Assembly (NCBI GenBank): GCA_903813345.2
Contig: CAIIXF020000005.1
Coordinates: forward strand, 34,971,375-35,035,374
From: Owenia fusiformis
Taxonomy: Eukaryota; Annelida; Polychaeta; Sabellida; Oweniidae
Length of the DNA stretch: 64,000 nt
Direction: 5' to 3'
Position 1 is the first letter of the stretch. Every line of letters begins with the position of its first letter. A program made the position numbers and the translations under genes. Of this stretch, positions 25,826 to 38,800 are shown in pieces. Under the pieces are notes generated by a model. That model was not told where the DNA came from. It worked only from the letters and a program-made list of their open reading frames with translations, and ran no database searches.

Positions 25826-26165
25826 AACCATTTTTTCAAAATCATCTACAAGTTCTCAACAGTTCAAATTTGACTATAGATTTGACCTTCAATGACATTC
25901 TCAAGGTCAAAAAAGATTTGACCTTCAATGACCTCCTCAAGATCAAAAGGGTATTTTTCCATCTCGCTTCAAATTGACCACTTTTTCAAAATCATCTCAA
26001 GTTCTCAGAAGTTCAAATCTGACTTTAGATTTGAAATTTCACCTTAAATAACCTTCTCATGGTCAAAAAAGTATTTTTTTTCAACTTGCTTCAAATTAAC
26101 CAATTTATTTTTTCAAAAGCATCTACAAGTTCTCAGAAATTCCAATCTGACTTAAGATTGAACAC
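25826..26165. repeat. Degenerate ~130-150-bp tandem repeat
   Basis: Two to three imperfect copies of a block that reads in order caaaatcatctacaagttct, cagaagttcaaatctgactt, agatttgaccttcaatgac, ctcaaggtcaaaa and ttgcttcaaattgacca. It lies between duplication copy A and the CAGTC element. Noncoding. Confidence 0.8.
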
Positions 26166-26221
26166 ATAATATTGTGAGCAACTAGGTGGTGACATTTTGT
26201 CATGTTAATGCCTTTTGAGTT

Positions 26222-27079
26222 CAGTCAATATGGTACAACGAAAATGGGACTTCTGCGCATGTTAAAATTTTTCGTCAAAACTCAACTTTTGTTCAAGTTG
26301 ATACGATTGTCTTTCGAACTAGAGACTTACCTCATTCGAAAGATCATAAAAGACTTTATCTATACTGAAAATCTTAGATCCAAACATAGTAGAATACGCC
26401 GTCAGTCCGCATTTGATTTTTTGAAGTGAGTTTCGTAGATAGTCAGATTTCTCCGACTGATATCGGGTTATCTCAAACTGGTTCGTTTATAAATACGAAT
26501 TTGTTTACCGTTGTAAGGCGCATGCGCAAAATTGATTTATAAACCTTTGATGGTTTTTCTCCTGCGCATGCGTGAAGTCTGATGAACACTTATGACGAAG
26601 ACCGGAGCAAACATTACTAGCTCTTGAACGAAATTCCAAGATTCAGGTCATTTCGCCGTGTTTGCTAAGCGTGTATACGTGAATGACAAGCTGTTTTGAG
26701 TAGATCGGGTACCTGTTTTAGACACAACATTGATTTAGCTTGACATTGATGTGCACATTGGCACTTTTGAGCATGTTAATACAAGTTTTTACACTCTTAG
26801 CACGAGACGGGTTTTCGAAAAATCTGTTATCTGATTCACTCGATTATCGTATGGATATGTATTTCTGCTGACATTTCAACACCACATCACATAGAATTAC
26901 GATGCAGAATGATAATAAAACACAAAACAACTACTAAATGCTACTTGTTATTTCACAGGAGGTAAAAATGCAAACTGCCTAGATTCTTTGTAAGGGTCGT
27001 CAGACATCGGATTGGCCGCCATATTTGAAATGAAAATATCACTAAATAGAGGTCTGCGCATGCCTCAACATTTCGACTG
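26222..27079. mobile_element. CAGTC...GACTG DNA element, copy 1 (4-bp target duplication)
   Basis: Nearly identical over its whole length to 50,153-51,016, which sits in an intron of the AprA-like gene. The ends are CAGTCAATATG at the left and the near-inverse CATTTCGACTG at the right. The flanks are AGTT on both sides. A 61-codon frame starting at 26,247 is identical in both copies, but so is the surrounding noncoding DNA, so it is no evidence of a protein. The 4-bp duplication is seen in some cut-and-paste groups such as Chapaev; assignment is open. Confidence 0.9.
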
Positions 27080-27864
27080 AGTTTGAAATGAAATTTTCGT
27101 AATGTAGTTCAATATGAAGAACGTTTATTCTAAATTATTCTCAATTTTGTAGCTAATTTTGCTGTATAGGTATTGAGGGCTGGTAACGACAAAATGCAGT
27201 TTTTCTAAGTGCCTAAAGATTATGGCAGTTATACATGGATAAGAGCGTGACAAAAATTTCATGAAAAATATGTACATTCATATCATTTTCTCATTTTTTC
27301 CGGGACATTTAGAAATATTAACCATTAACATAGAGTCAAGTAAAACGGCTTTTCTATTTCACCTAAAATATAAATCTAAGGTTATTTCTGTTGTCATGGT
27401 AACAGCAATAGTAAAGCTTACCCATTACCATAACAACTAAAACAACAATGTAAAGGAATAACCTCTAAAGATTATTGCAACTTATTGAATATTTTTTCTC
27501 ATCAGAAATTGGTATAATTTAAAAAGTTTCACAGTATACCATATTTGGATATCATTTTGACGGAAAGTTTTTTGAGGATTTTACATTTTTAACACTTTTT
27601 AATGCATATCCTCTTTCATTGCATGATATTACATTATGCAATCATGGTTGATGAGCTGAGTATAACATATTGATTACTTTGTGAAAAGGTACCCTTAACA
27701 TGAATAGATTGGACATACAAATATAATTTTCTACGGTCTTACGAACTTCATGGATCTGCTTGGACGGAGCTGCTCCAGAACTTCGAGCCGGTACAAAATT
27801 TTCTGACGGCCATGATCAGTTGTAGCCCGTTCATTACGGTACATATTACAGACATTAGTTAAAC
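27080..27864. other. Gene-free stretch between duplication copies
   Basis: AT-rich with no recognised exon. A weak inverted pair, gtcatggtaaca near 27,395 and taccataacaac near 27,428, could form a short hairpin. Nothing else is seen. Confidence 0.45.
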
Positions 27865-28409
27865 TTGTGCCTATTTAACAAATTGGCTGTCACGCTAGCT
27901 ATCATAACCCTGATGAAAGTAAATGTTTTGGTCAGAATTGGGTGCTATCAAGTACAGCGGCCTAATCCGTTGAAAATACAATTAGTGCATCACATTATCT
28001 TGCTTCGTTAAGTGCTGATTTGTCATTCAATCCATGATATGAAAATGAAACTTCTAATAAAGCAGTTCGTGACATACATTACTGGATATTACCTGAATTG
28101 ACATCATTATTATTTCGGAAATATGCATTTTGTGGAAACTTCACGTGGATTGAGGGTGGATTTTGTCATTCATTGGCAGGGGTCAAAAGAGGTTAGAATC
28201 ACAAGTTATAAAAAATCATTAAGTAAACTGAAGATGTTAAAATTTGGAAATATACCATGTTTTTACCCCCAACTCAACTCATTTTCTTAAGTTAAGCATC
28301 GTTGTGATTTTTATATTATGTCTGGATAAGAAAACAAATAAAACCTGGTGAAAAAATTAGTATACTTGTTCGTTTGAAACTCTAGATCTGATTCATTTTT
28401 TGCCACGCT

Positions 28410-29430
28410 GTGAATTTGCTCTTCTTGAACGAGTGGTGTTTACCTATTTGTATCTTGCCATTAGTAACAAAAGGAACGCTAAACTTTTCTTTAGGGCGAA
28501 GTTTTAATTTAAAGTGCTGGACAGGATCTAGCTCAATCAAAGTCCTCAAGTGCCTAAACTGGTTACCGCTCGAAACTAGAAGATTCCACTGCCGCATGAA
28601 CATGATGTATAGTGTCACAAATGGAAATAGTCCAAATTATATACTTGACATCTTCAGAAAGTTCCAACGTCCTGACAATAGACGCGTTCTTCGCAACAAA
28701 CCATCATATATCCTCCCCGCAAAACGTGCTATTATTAAATCAAAATCATGTGTTTACAGAAGTATAAAAGAATGGAATGATCTACCTCTGAAAATCAAAC
28801 AATCAAACACACTTGATACATTTAAACGTCAAATGGCCTCCAAATCACTACCAACTCCTATAATAGCAAGTTTTTCATTAAATCTTACTAGACATCGGGA
28901 AAAACTCTTGAACCAACTCCGATGCGACCTAGTCCTCAAAGCGCAACTACACTCACATAATTTTAACAATGTTAATTCCCCAATGTGCGCTTGCGAACTA
29001 GAATCAGAAACACTAAACCATTTTCTTTTCAGATGCCCCCTCCATGTAGATGATTTCAAGTTGCTTAATGATAAAATAACACGTGAAATTCCAATGATAA
29101 AGTTTAACTCTCTAACTCGAGCCAATAAGGCTAACACTTTACTATTTGGTCATCATCTCTGTAATAAAAATGAAAATTCTTGTATCATCAAATCATTTGC
29201 TGAATATCTAGACATAGCATTTTCTAACCGCTGAGTCATTCCTTAGAGCACCACCAACATGCTTCTAGTCGTGCGAGCCTCACTTGGCTGTATACCTTCA
29301 ACTATGTAACACCGATGTACGTCAACTCCTATATTTCTGTAAAAATGGCTCATAATGTCAAGTATACCGAGCCACTGACTTAAATACTAAATAAATAAAA
29401 TTAAAAAAAATAAAAAAAAAGAAAAAAAAA
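28410..29430 (+). mobile_element. 5'-truncated LINE, C-terminal end of the reverse-transcriptase ORF
   Basis: A 274-codon frame (28,410-29,234) ends like the ORF2 product of jockey/CR1-group non-LTR retrotransposons. From about residue 48 it has the LNWLPLETRR-type post-RT segment, then RSIKEWNDLPLKIKQ near residue 139, then a terminal Cys/His cluster CxC-x8-H-x4-C (CACELESETLNHFLFRC, near residue 195). The RT catalytic core is absent, so only the 3' end was copied. Beyond the stop lies a ~150-bp 3' tail ending in taaataaataaaatt and an A-rich run to about 29,430, as expected for target-primed insertion. The first ~40 codons are not recognisably LINE and may be flanking DNA read in frame. Not functional. 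Confidence 0.85.
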
Positions 29431-31362
29431 GTGCTGGACATGACCAATATTACTTACAATTGCTTGTTAGATTACAAACATCCTGAGATAAAATGGCATC
29501 ATCATGATAGACCACAGCCATACATTTCCCCAATTTTTCTCAATTTTCCGACACGTCACCAAAACCATACTGTGTCGTCAGCTTAACAGTCGGATGGCGG
29601 ACAGATGGAAAGCGGCATTTCACTTTTCTGTTTCACAAATCCGTTTGGCGGGATAATTTGAAATTTTCAGGAATGTTCCTTCCTATTAAAGCTACTTTGG
29701 AGGCATGCTGGATTAATTTTGACGTAGTTCTTTATTTAAGCCTTTATATACTATTTATTACTTTTTTAAAAGCTTCACAAATTCGCTAAATTAAGCGTGT
29801 AAGTGTAAATGATTGAACTTGCAACGGCATAATCGATTTGATCGCTGGTTTTGATGTTTTGGGTATGTTCCTTCGCAATTACGCTGAACTTTGTATGTAT
29901 ATTTTTCTAGCTGCATTGTGTTTTCAATACCTCTTGGGTTGTCTCCTTTAGCCATTGTACCTACAAGATGTAAACACATGGTTTAAATAATATACAGACT
30001 GACGTATTATCAATTTGCCCGTCAATACATTTTTCACAAATCTGTCACAACAGCTTTTGTAATTTTATCTTGTATGTCTTCCTTCTATATATTTAGACTA
30101 GCGACGGGAGAACCTTTGGATTTTTCCCGGCTAGAGGCTAGAATATCATAAAAGCAGATGAGCAAGTAATGTAAACAAATTGGTATTAAGGCATGGGGAC
30201 AACTAGATCAATCAAGTTAGTGCCTAAGACATTAGGGCTATTAATTGTGATCTTATTATAGAGAAAGATCGGTGTACATTGAAAGGCTGGAAAATCGACC
30301 GCAGAGGGAAAAACATTACAGATGACCACATCTGTGTCGGTATCATAACTACTAAATGATAGTATAATACATTTTAAGTTGCATCGTATGGCTATTCGTC
30401 AAGTCGTCTATCGAATTAAGGCAGTTTCCTGTTTACTGCGTTTCATATCAGAAATTTAGTTAAGGTGTGCATTGTTACAGTTCCATACTAGTTATCATGT
30501 GAGTAGACATAAATCCTAGAATGTTTCGTTTAGATGAAGTAATTATCTTATCCCCATGGCTAAACAATTTAGGATCATTATCGATGACGTATGATCAAAT
30601 GGGCTATTTACGACATTGATTTAAGAACCACGTACGCAATTGCTGATAAAAGAGAAAGGGCTATTTGTCCATCACCTTTTAAGGTCGGCCAGAGAATGAG
30701 AAATCTTAGTGATTAATTGGGATAATTTATATGTATAACTGTAAACTAATGCCATGCGCAAACAAAATACCTACCTAACAATAAGTTTGTCTATCCTAAT
30801 TCATAAACAAGAGAGGTACGCGGCCGGTAGCGGCGTTCCATGCCAGCGATCGAAGACGTAGTACTTTATTCAAACAATACGAAAGAGCGTCGCGACACTC
30901 TCACTTGGCTACCAGAAGCAAACTAGTCTTGGTCCAAGAATGCACAGTGTTCGTCTATTCATCATATTCACATTTGCAGAGATAGGGAAACATCAGAGCA
31001 ATATGATGTTATCGTAGAAATATATACTGACTTGTAAATTAAATCTTCAGACGTATGTACTAGGAAACGTTCAGTACTTAGGTGTTTATTTAATTTTCAA
31101 GCTCCGGTGGTACCTAATCAATGGAGAGAAAGGTAATTAAATTATGGAGGTTATTGCCCCATACAACCGCAATTTGCTTTGTTGAAACTGTATATTAGGA
31201 TGCATTGATGGATAGATGTTGAGACATTGAAGTTTAAGGTGACCAACTCAATAGGAAAACTTGACTTGTAAGGTAGGAACAAGTATACCGAGAGAGAGGC
31301 ATTTCATGATTCAAATCAAGGATATTATATGATTGCTCTGATAGAACTACTGAATGTATACA

Positions 31363-31600
31363 GGGATGTAGCCAGCTTTCAGTCAGTGGGGTGCGATCGC
31401 CCAAAAAATCGGTTTTCAGTCAGGGGGTGCGATCGTGGCATAAGCAACCCCAACACTTTTTGAGATTTGTTTTGAATTTTACAAAAACTGAGGCAAACTA
31501 GAAGCTTCAAATGAAAAGCATTTTAAAGATCTTTTCTTCTACATGTATCTACTGGTTGAATTTTATTGATTGTGGGGGCTACGTCTATGGTATATTTTGA
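31363..31600. mobile_element. Small insertion in copy B (gtagcc/ggctac ends)
   Basis: Copy A reads continuously from gatagaactgatagacatca into atattttg near 18,175-18,215. Copy B interrupts this with about 240 bp beginning ggatgtagccagctttcagt and ending ggggctacgtctatgg. Inside, the words tcagtcaggggg and gtgcgatcg occur twice. It is a probable small repeat; no family assigned. Confidence 0.5.
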
Positions 31601-33128
31601 TGAATGTATTAAACATCCTAAAAAAATATACTCATTGTGCATTAATTCTTGTAAGAGATCGAAAACAGTTTTTGCAATTTATCTCTATCAGACGTGGTCT
31701 TTCGACGAAATTAGGCTGAAAGTTTTTCGTCCTTAGGGATTATTTCTTTATACTATTGTCTTTTGGGCTACTTGAAACTGTCCCTCTTTAATATAGAAAG
31801 TGCTGATTTATACGTCCACTTTTGATGTATTTGGAGACTTCATTATAATTGCTTTTCCTAATCAAAGAACAGAACAAACTGTCAAGATCAAAAACTACTT
31901 TTAGAATGTAAATATAGCAAAAGTAGCCTAGAGGATAGTAAATCAAGAATGTCTTGTTTATTTGAATTGGGATTAATTCGGTAAACAATATTTTATAAAA
32001 AGCTACGAAATGTAATCATCCTGTCCAATATAATGCTGCTTATTCTAGCTACGGCATTCGTGTACCTGTGATTTGTTCGAACTACGTACAAGTGAGATAA
32101 TTGAAACATTTGGATGATTTGGATGGTACAACCATGTAGAAGGCGAAACGTGAAATTCCAAGGCATTCTTGATAAAGGTAAATCTCTTTGGGAGATCAAC
32201 GATCTTTTTGATATGATATTTCTAATCTTCAAACACTTTTTCATTCTGCGTACTGACTGCATATTTATCATGTGAAGCTATGACTTCGTTGATTAAAACG
32301 GTTGATTTCCATTAAATCATGATCAATGTGACTGAAAGTTACAATTTGAGAAGATTGGTGTATTTGATATACTTTTACATTGACCTGCTCGCAGTGTAAT
32401 TATAAACTACCTGAAGATGCGCGAAGCTCTCTTTTAAGAAGGTCGAAAGTGGAAAGAATGCAAAGGGTTCATGCGACTAAAGTATGGACTTGAATGGGAT
32501 GTTACACATAGACCCTCTCAGATCTCTTCCATTGACAAATCCGGATAACACTACACAAAACGTATCAACTTTCACTCTGAACATTGTGGGCCTTGCACAC
32601 TGTATGCGCTGCTCCAGAAATAAGAAAGTGCGCACGCATGTAGTGTTATGACGACCCTGCGAAAGCCCTCCGACAGAAAAATCGAAATATTCTTCTCCTT
32701 CAAAAATTGCTTGACACCATGCTAGGCGAGGTGATTGAAGCAATCGATCACAATTGTATGACAATATTATCATGATTCAATCAATTTTAATTATCAAGGA
32801 TATTTTTTACGTAACATGGATAATCCGCAATGGAGCAATCTAACTGAACCAATATCCATATATCCCAAAATGTTATTTAGATGAAGAAATCTGTTTCAAA
32901 CAGAAAAATACACACAAGAAAATGGAAATCTTTACACATCAGAATTAAAGTGGGGTTTGTTGATGTTAAATGTTGAAAACAAAGGCAAGAAAATCCGAGT
33001 TCCTTTACACTTTGCTTCTGGCAACCCTATCAATTGCAATCAACTAAGCCGACAGAGATGAATTTAAAAAGTCAGTGATTAACCGTTGTGGGAGTAATAA
33101 CACATTGAGAAACTAATCTTACGTCATC

Positions 33129-34017
33129 ACCCTTGGTATACGCAGCTAACGAAAATTGACCGGTACGGGTCAAAAGCTGGACCGGTACGGGTTAACGGTT
33201 TTATTTGAATTTAAAACAGCCATAACTTGCTCAATATTGACTTCCTCGTGTCTAATTTGAAATATATGATGCCTCCCGATGCTTTTAAGTACCCCAATTT
33301 TTTACAGATTTTTAAACGGACCAAAACTCTCTAAATGCGCATTTATGCTCTTTTCTCTCGAGAACGACTGTCTCATTTTCACGATAACTTTTATTTAGTA
33401 CTTCTAACATATAAGATCTATTTTTCCCCATCAAGGTATGATGTAAATGACATGCTATTTACACCTTGTGAGTTTCAATGACGCGCGTTTGATTTTATAA
33501 AAAATGCCAAATTTTGTGACAAAGAATTTCATCAGCTATTACCCCGAACCGGTCCGTCTTCTCGCTGCAAGCAGATTGCCCCGAACCGGTCCGTCTTCTC
33601 GCTGCAAGCAGGATGAAATTCTTTGTCACAAAGTTTGGCATTTTTTATAAAATCAAACGCGCGTCATTGAAACTCACAAGATGTAAATAGCATGTCATTT
33701 ACATCATACCTTGATGGGGAAAAATAGATCTTATATGTTAGAAGTACTAAATAAAAGTTATCGTGAAAATGAGACAGTCGTTCTCGAGAGAAAATAGCAT
33801 AAATGCGCATTTAGAGAGTTTTGGTCCGTTTAAAAATCTGTAAAAAATTGGGGTACTTAAAAGCATCGGGAGGCATCATATATTTCAAATTAGACACGAG
33901 GAAGTCAATATTGAGCAAGTTATGGCTGTTTTAAATTCAAATAAAACCGTTAACCCGTACCGGTCCAGCTTTTGACCCGTACCGGTCAATTTTCGTTAGC
34001 TGCGTATACCAAGGGTG
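33129..34017. mobile_element. Near-perfect 0.89-kb palindromic element
   Basis: The left arm 33,129-33,533 and right arm 33,612-34,017 are inverted copies of ~405 bp with only a handful of mismatches. The spacer (33,534-33,611) holds two direct copies, 37 bp apart, of ccccgaaccggtccgtcttc followed by tcgctgcaagcag. Ends read acccttggtatacgcagcta. GTCATC occurs just outside both ends (33,123-33,128 and 34,018-34,023), consistent with a 5-6-bp target duplication. Subterminal repeats of gaccggtacgggt occur twice per arm. It interrupts duplication copy B and is the youngest-looking element here. Confidence 0.92.
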
Positions 34018-35155
34018 GTCATCTTAAGCGCATAGAATCACAATATGAAACTAGATATAGACATACATAATAAGAAGAAGATCAATTGCAGACATTGTGA
34101 CATATCCAAAAATGTTAGTTCGTCAAATATATGATAAAAAGAGACTTCATCCTTGATATAAAAAACAGAACAACGGCCTATAACTTGAAATATCTGTTTT
34201 TTGAACCAACTGTTACGTACGTATCAAATTAGATATATTTCAAGTATTCATTATTCTATAAATTGGCGTTATTAACTATTTTTCAGCTGCCAAACTTGTG
34301 AGTAGCTACATCATTACTTTGCCCAACATATTCTCAATTAGTAGATTTTCAAATTGGAATATAATGTAGCAATGAGATGTAATGGATAAATGAGATCTGT
34401 GGATGATGTGTTAGCTGAGAAAATTAGGTCGAATGAATGTGAACCAAAATGAAATATTATACCATTGTATTAATCATATAGAAAACATGACACTTGAACT
34501 GGAGTTCTACTTCGTATGTTTGTTCCCTTCGTACAGTACCGTGCAACTTGTGATAAATTGCCCTCCAAAAGAGGACTCTCGATAAGTGGAATGTCAATGA
34601 TGAAACGGCATTATTGTTCAAACCAAGTTAATAAAAACCAAAGCTTGATAATCAATGTGTCATTGACGAATCAAGAAAGGAAAAATACATTGATGAATTA
34701 CGGATTATTTGTTCTTTATAAGTCATTTTGCAAACACTAGGCCAATATTTTATTTGTGTTTCTCGTCCTGTCGATACGTTCCATCAGGCTAAGTTTATTA
34801 ACTGTCAACTGTTTTGTAGGAATAACCAAAAAATAAATGTTTAAAAATAGTTTCATTGTTTGTTTATTCTGAAAGTGATATAACAATTTGATTTAACAGC
34901 AATAAAATAGGAAGGCTCAAAAGGTTCTAAATTCTGTTCTGCATACATAATGTCGTGAAACTTGCCACAGAGATCGACCAGTAATCATAAATGATTCTTG
35001 AAATATAGAAAGGCAATTATATTTATTCATTTCACATTTTTATAATTGACCGGTCATATGGAAGTTGATCTCGATTTTTTTCTCTGAAGGCCAAAAAGCC
35101 ATTCAAAAATCTGTTTAATGCATCGTTTTAATGCAATTGTGTAACTCGAGTTAAA

Positions 35156-35326
35156 GCCTCTGTCACATTTGCTCTACGGCGGGCGTACGACGGCCGTAGC
35201 TTCACAAAATCGATATGGAAAATCTACATCGTACTGCTTATCCCTATATGCTGCATATTTCTCTCGATTCTAGGAAGCTACGGCCGCCGTACGATATGGT
35301 TGTCAAAAATCAAATGTAACTGGGGC
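35156..35326. mobile_element. Small MITE, GCCTC..TCACATTTG family, copy 1
   Basis: 171 bp with terminal inverted repeats gcctctgtcacatttg and caaatgtaactggggc and GC-rich subterminal palindromes (cggccgtagctt, aagctacggccgccgt). Related copies are at 46,582-46,748 and 51,904-52,050. Confidence 0.85.
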
Positions 35327-37209
35327 ATAAGTAATATCATTATGGATCCATCTCAATGTCAATGTCAATAAAAATCTGTCAGAAAAAAAACTAAGCGAAA
35401 ACAATTCTTTGTCTCATCCCTCGTGGCAATATCAATTTTAGTTTGGTCTTTTTCGCAGAGAAATTAAAAATTACAACATCATATAATATATGTAACCAAA
35501 AACCCAAGATGAGATGTTGCTCCTTGGTTGTTTTGAGTATATTTCTGTAAGTCCATATTCCTGCAAGTTTTATATGGTTTCTTGAATTTTTCGGTTTGAG
35601 TCGTTTTGCTCTTTTAAATCCTGACCCACAACTGCTTAATTTGAAGTGTCTTTGATTGTTTTGTTAATCATAATGAGTTATTTTGACAAAGAGAGGTTGA
35701 AGGTGCCATAAACATGGAGTGTTGTTTTCATATAACGTTCATTGATGAGAAATATATAGCATGGCAGATATACATTGTACAGAGTTAGTATCATACATGA
35801 TCGGAAAGTTTTGATAGCCTGGTTTCGTACTCCTGAACCTGAACTTATAATGGGAAGTGTAGCCATTAGTATTCGTTACCCTCTGTATCAACATTACTAA
35901 TTGGCTACAGATTAACAAAACGTGAAATCGAAATTTTAGATAGTCTAGCAAAACACTGACCTTCTTGAGATAATGAAACTAAATCTCAGAAAAACACCGG
36001 CTAATGTGTATTACCCTGTGAAAGAAAGGAAAGCATCAACTTGAAAGGAAAGATCGAAAGTTTCTGATTAAAACAGCCCAAATGCTACAAACTAATATTT
36101 ACTTGCGATTAATTAAGGTTATTACCAAAACCGAGGAGAAAATCCTATGCTTAGGGCTGATGTAAAGATTTCATTCACCCTCAATGGGAATACTTACCCG
36201 TACCTCCAAACTGCAATTTGAACTTAGGGGCAATGCCAGTGATTTACATCATCCTGGACCCGTAGTTTGTTTGCAACTATAATCGAAATATACCAACTTG
36301 AGTATAAATGAATGCTTTATCATGAATTTTCTGACCGTTTCGGGTAATACAGAGTTTAAGTTTTAGGCTCTTCGAAATACGTAAGGCAATTTACCCAACC
36401 AAATAGATTGTTGGACATTGATAGATTGATCGGGTGAAAAATTGTTCGAAGTAACGAATTGTCTCATATTAAGTTATTAGATCTACATTGAAATTGGATA
36501 TTTTTGTCAATATGACCTAGTCTTTTATTCCCTTCAGCTAAAAAACAAAATGAAAATGACAGGTGTAAAGCAAGCGAGTAGATATACAATTAAATCACGA
36601 AGTATGATACAAATAGTCGCCCCCTGAACGTGATGTGTCAGGCTCCGATGATGTTTTTGTTACATAACACATTCATTCTGATCTAGTTACTAGGGTAGAA
36701 AACTTCCCGACAATATAATACAGTTCGCAGTAACAATACGCAATAACTTATCTAGAGTCATTAAATATCAATCTACATTTTCCATATTGAAAGACGCTTC
36801 GATTATGTGTTATGGCGAAGTGTGCGATTTTGTTTTTCACCAGAATCACGTATTTATTGAAATTGTTTTTCCACAGACGATTGAATTGATGTTGTTGACA
36901 GTTATTCCTGTTTGTGTCACATTGTCACCGTCCAATATCTCATACCAATTACCATGACGAACATGGATTATTTATATCATCCATCTTGGATTTTCAAGGT
37001 ATATGTAGTAAACGTGAAATTGTAAAAAAAAGAACGTAAAAAGTGTCCATTTATTGGGTGAACAGACTGTTTTCGACAGAGATGAGAAAAACAAACTTGC
37101 ACTGCTCGCACTTGAAATGAAATCGTCTGTTCCCGGATGAAAGAAATGAATTGATTGATAAATAAACAAACATAAATCATTACAGGTCGTATACACACAT
37201 GTCAAAGTA

Positions 37210-37530
37210 TACAAATGGTTCTATACTGTTTACTGAACTGTTGGTGATTCAGAACTTTCCATTGGCAGATAGTACTACAGGTAGTATGCCAATTGTCTTA
37301 TTACTATTCACTGATCCAGCTTATGTGCTGGTTTAGAATTTCCATTTGCCGATAAAAGTAGGCCTATGCCAATGGTCATAATGTACTGTTTACTGCATGC
37401 TCATGTTTAATTCATAACTCTCCACTGTCCGAAGTGCCATTTGCAGATTGTAGTATGCCAGTGGTCGTATGGGACTTTTTCACTGATCTCCTATGTTTCC
37501 TTTGGCCGATGATTGGCCAGTGCCTTTCCA
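37210..37530. repeat. Degenerate ~100-bp tandem repeat
   Basis: Three imperfect units share tactgtttactg, then ttccattggcagat or a variant, then tagtatgccaatggtc. Located in copy B; noncoding. Confidence 0.65.
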
Positions 37531-38800
37531 ATGGAAGGTGAAAGCGGATACACAGTACTGTATGTTGAAGATCACACAAAACAAAACCCTAATCTTACTT
37601 TTTTGGCATTGAAGTTGTTGTGTTTTTTGGATTGAAGGCAGCTAATAGGCCTTTTATTTATGTGACGTCGTTTTTCATTCATCATTAATTTGTATATGAA
37701 ACGCTCATTTCAAAGACAAACACTAATTCGGTTACTGTCTGCATTCATTTTGGGCTTAATCTCATGACTTTCTGTCATAACGCGTGCCCCGAGAGTATCT
37801 AATGCTTTAAAAATTGATGCAAGGTGTCAATGATATTAGTCTCGCGAGATCCCGATGTCCCATGTGACCTTTCGTCGAGAAATTTGAAAGTGTTCGTTTT
37901 AATGTAATTTAGGCGTGGAGGTGATTCCTCATTTTATTTGAAAGTTAGCGCTTATTTAGTAGTCCCTAAATACTATATTCATATAAATTTGAATTGGAAA
38001 TAAGAATTGGAATTACACATGGACTGTAAATGAGTTGATATCCCTGAAATGTAATTTTCTCTGTAGAAATATTTCTGAATATAAAAATAACCAAATCACC
38101 CGTTCTGGGGATATTGCCTTGGTAATATTCGGTTATATTCTTAGTTATCAACTCTTCTCGAATGTGGCTCACTTAATAAGATCGCCATCAGAAGATCAAA
38201 CGTGGAATTAGTTAAGAGTCAATGGATGGGCTAAACCTCAAAGTAATGTCTGAATCTAAATCAAGTTTATGGGTCAAGTTAGTGTGTTTATGGTTCACTG
38301 AACCCATACCATTTTATAAGGCAATCAAATCCCTCGATTAATCTCATTGATCTGGAATCATTTGATTATTAGGCTATTTTTTCTTTATTTACGAATCGGC
38401 TAGATTATTCCTGTATTTATCGAGGTTCCATAATTCTGCAATTTTCTCGAGATCTGATGAGCTTATGATGATCAATTTACCAACTGCCAAAGCGGCATTT
38501 TGCTAAGAACAATCAAAATAGGATAAATAATAGTCTAATTGATGCAGTCAAGTCGCAATTGTCATTCATTAATCTAGAGAGGATGATACTTAGATGCAAT
38601 ATTAAAGTTAAGTAACGTAAAAGCGGGATTCAGGACACGAACCCAGCGTCGAACACAATTATGTCAAGCAGGCTTGGAACCTATCCGACTGATAATAAAA
38701 GATGTGTCATTAAGAAAAGATACTCTTTCATGTCACAAACAGGATTTACGCGCTGTGAATTGTGACGAGTAGAGACTCACCTGGGATGTTACAAAATAAA

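Larger units (their letters stand above)
27865..38800 (+). repeat. Segmental duplication, copy B (noncoding)
   Basis: Diverged direct copy of 14,690-25,760, with the block list given there. Insertions private to this copy, judged by absence from the matching place in A, include the LINE fragment (28,410-29,430), an inserted block at about 31,363-31,600 bounded by gtagcc and ggctac, the 0.89-kb palindrome (33,129-34,017) and probably the small MITE at 35,156. The best-preserved blocks are the right-hand ones (35,865-36,115 and 38,307-38,690), where runs of 20 or more identical bases survive among indels. No exon is conserved. Confidence 0.85.

Noticed and set aside
26247-26429. Identical 61-residue frames in the two CAGTC elements as a possible transposon protein
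   Set aside because: The whole element is nearly identical at the DNA level, so an unchanged frame carries no evidence of selection. No known motif.
28382-29137. Minus-strand frames over the LINE fragment
   Set aside because: Antisense shadows of the reverse-transcriptase-derived frame.
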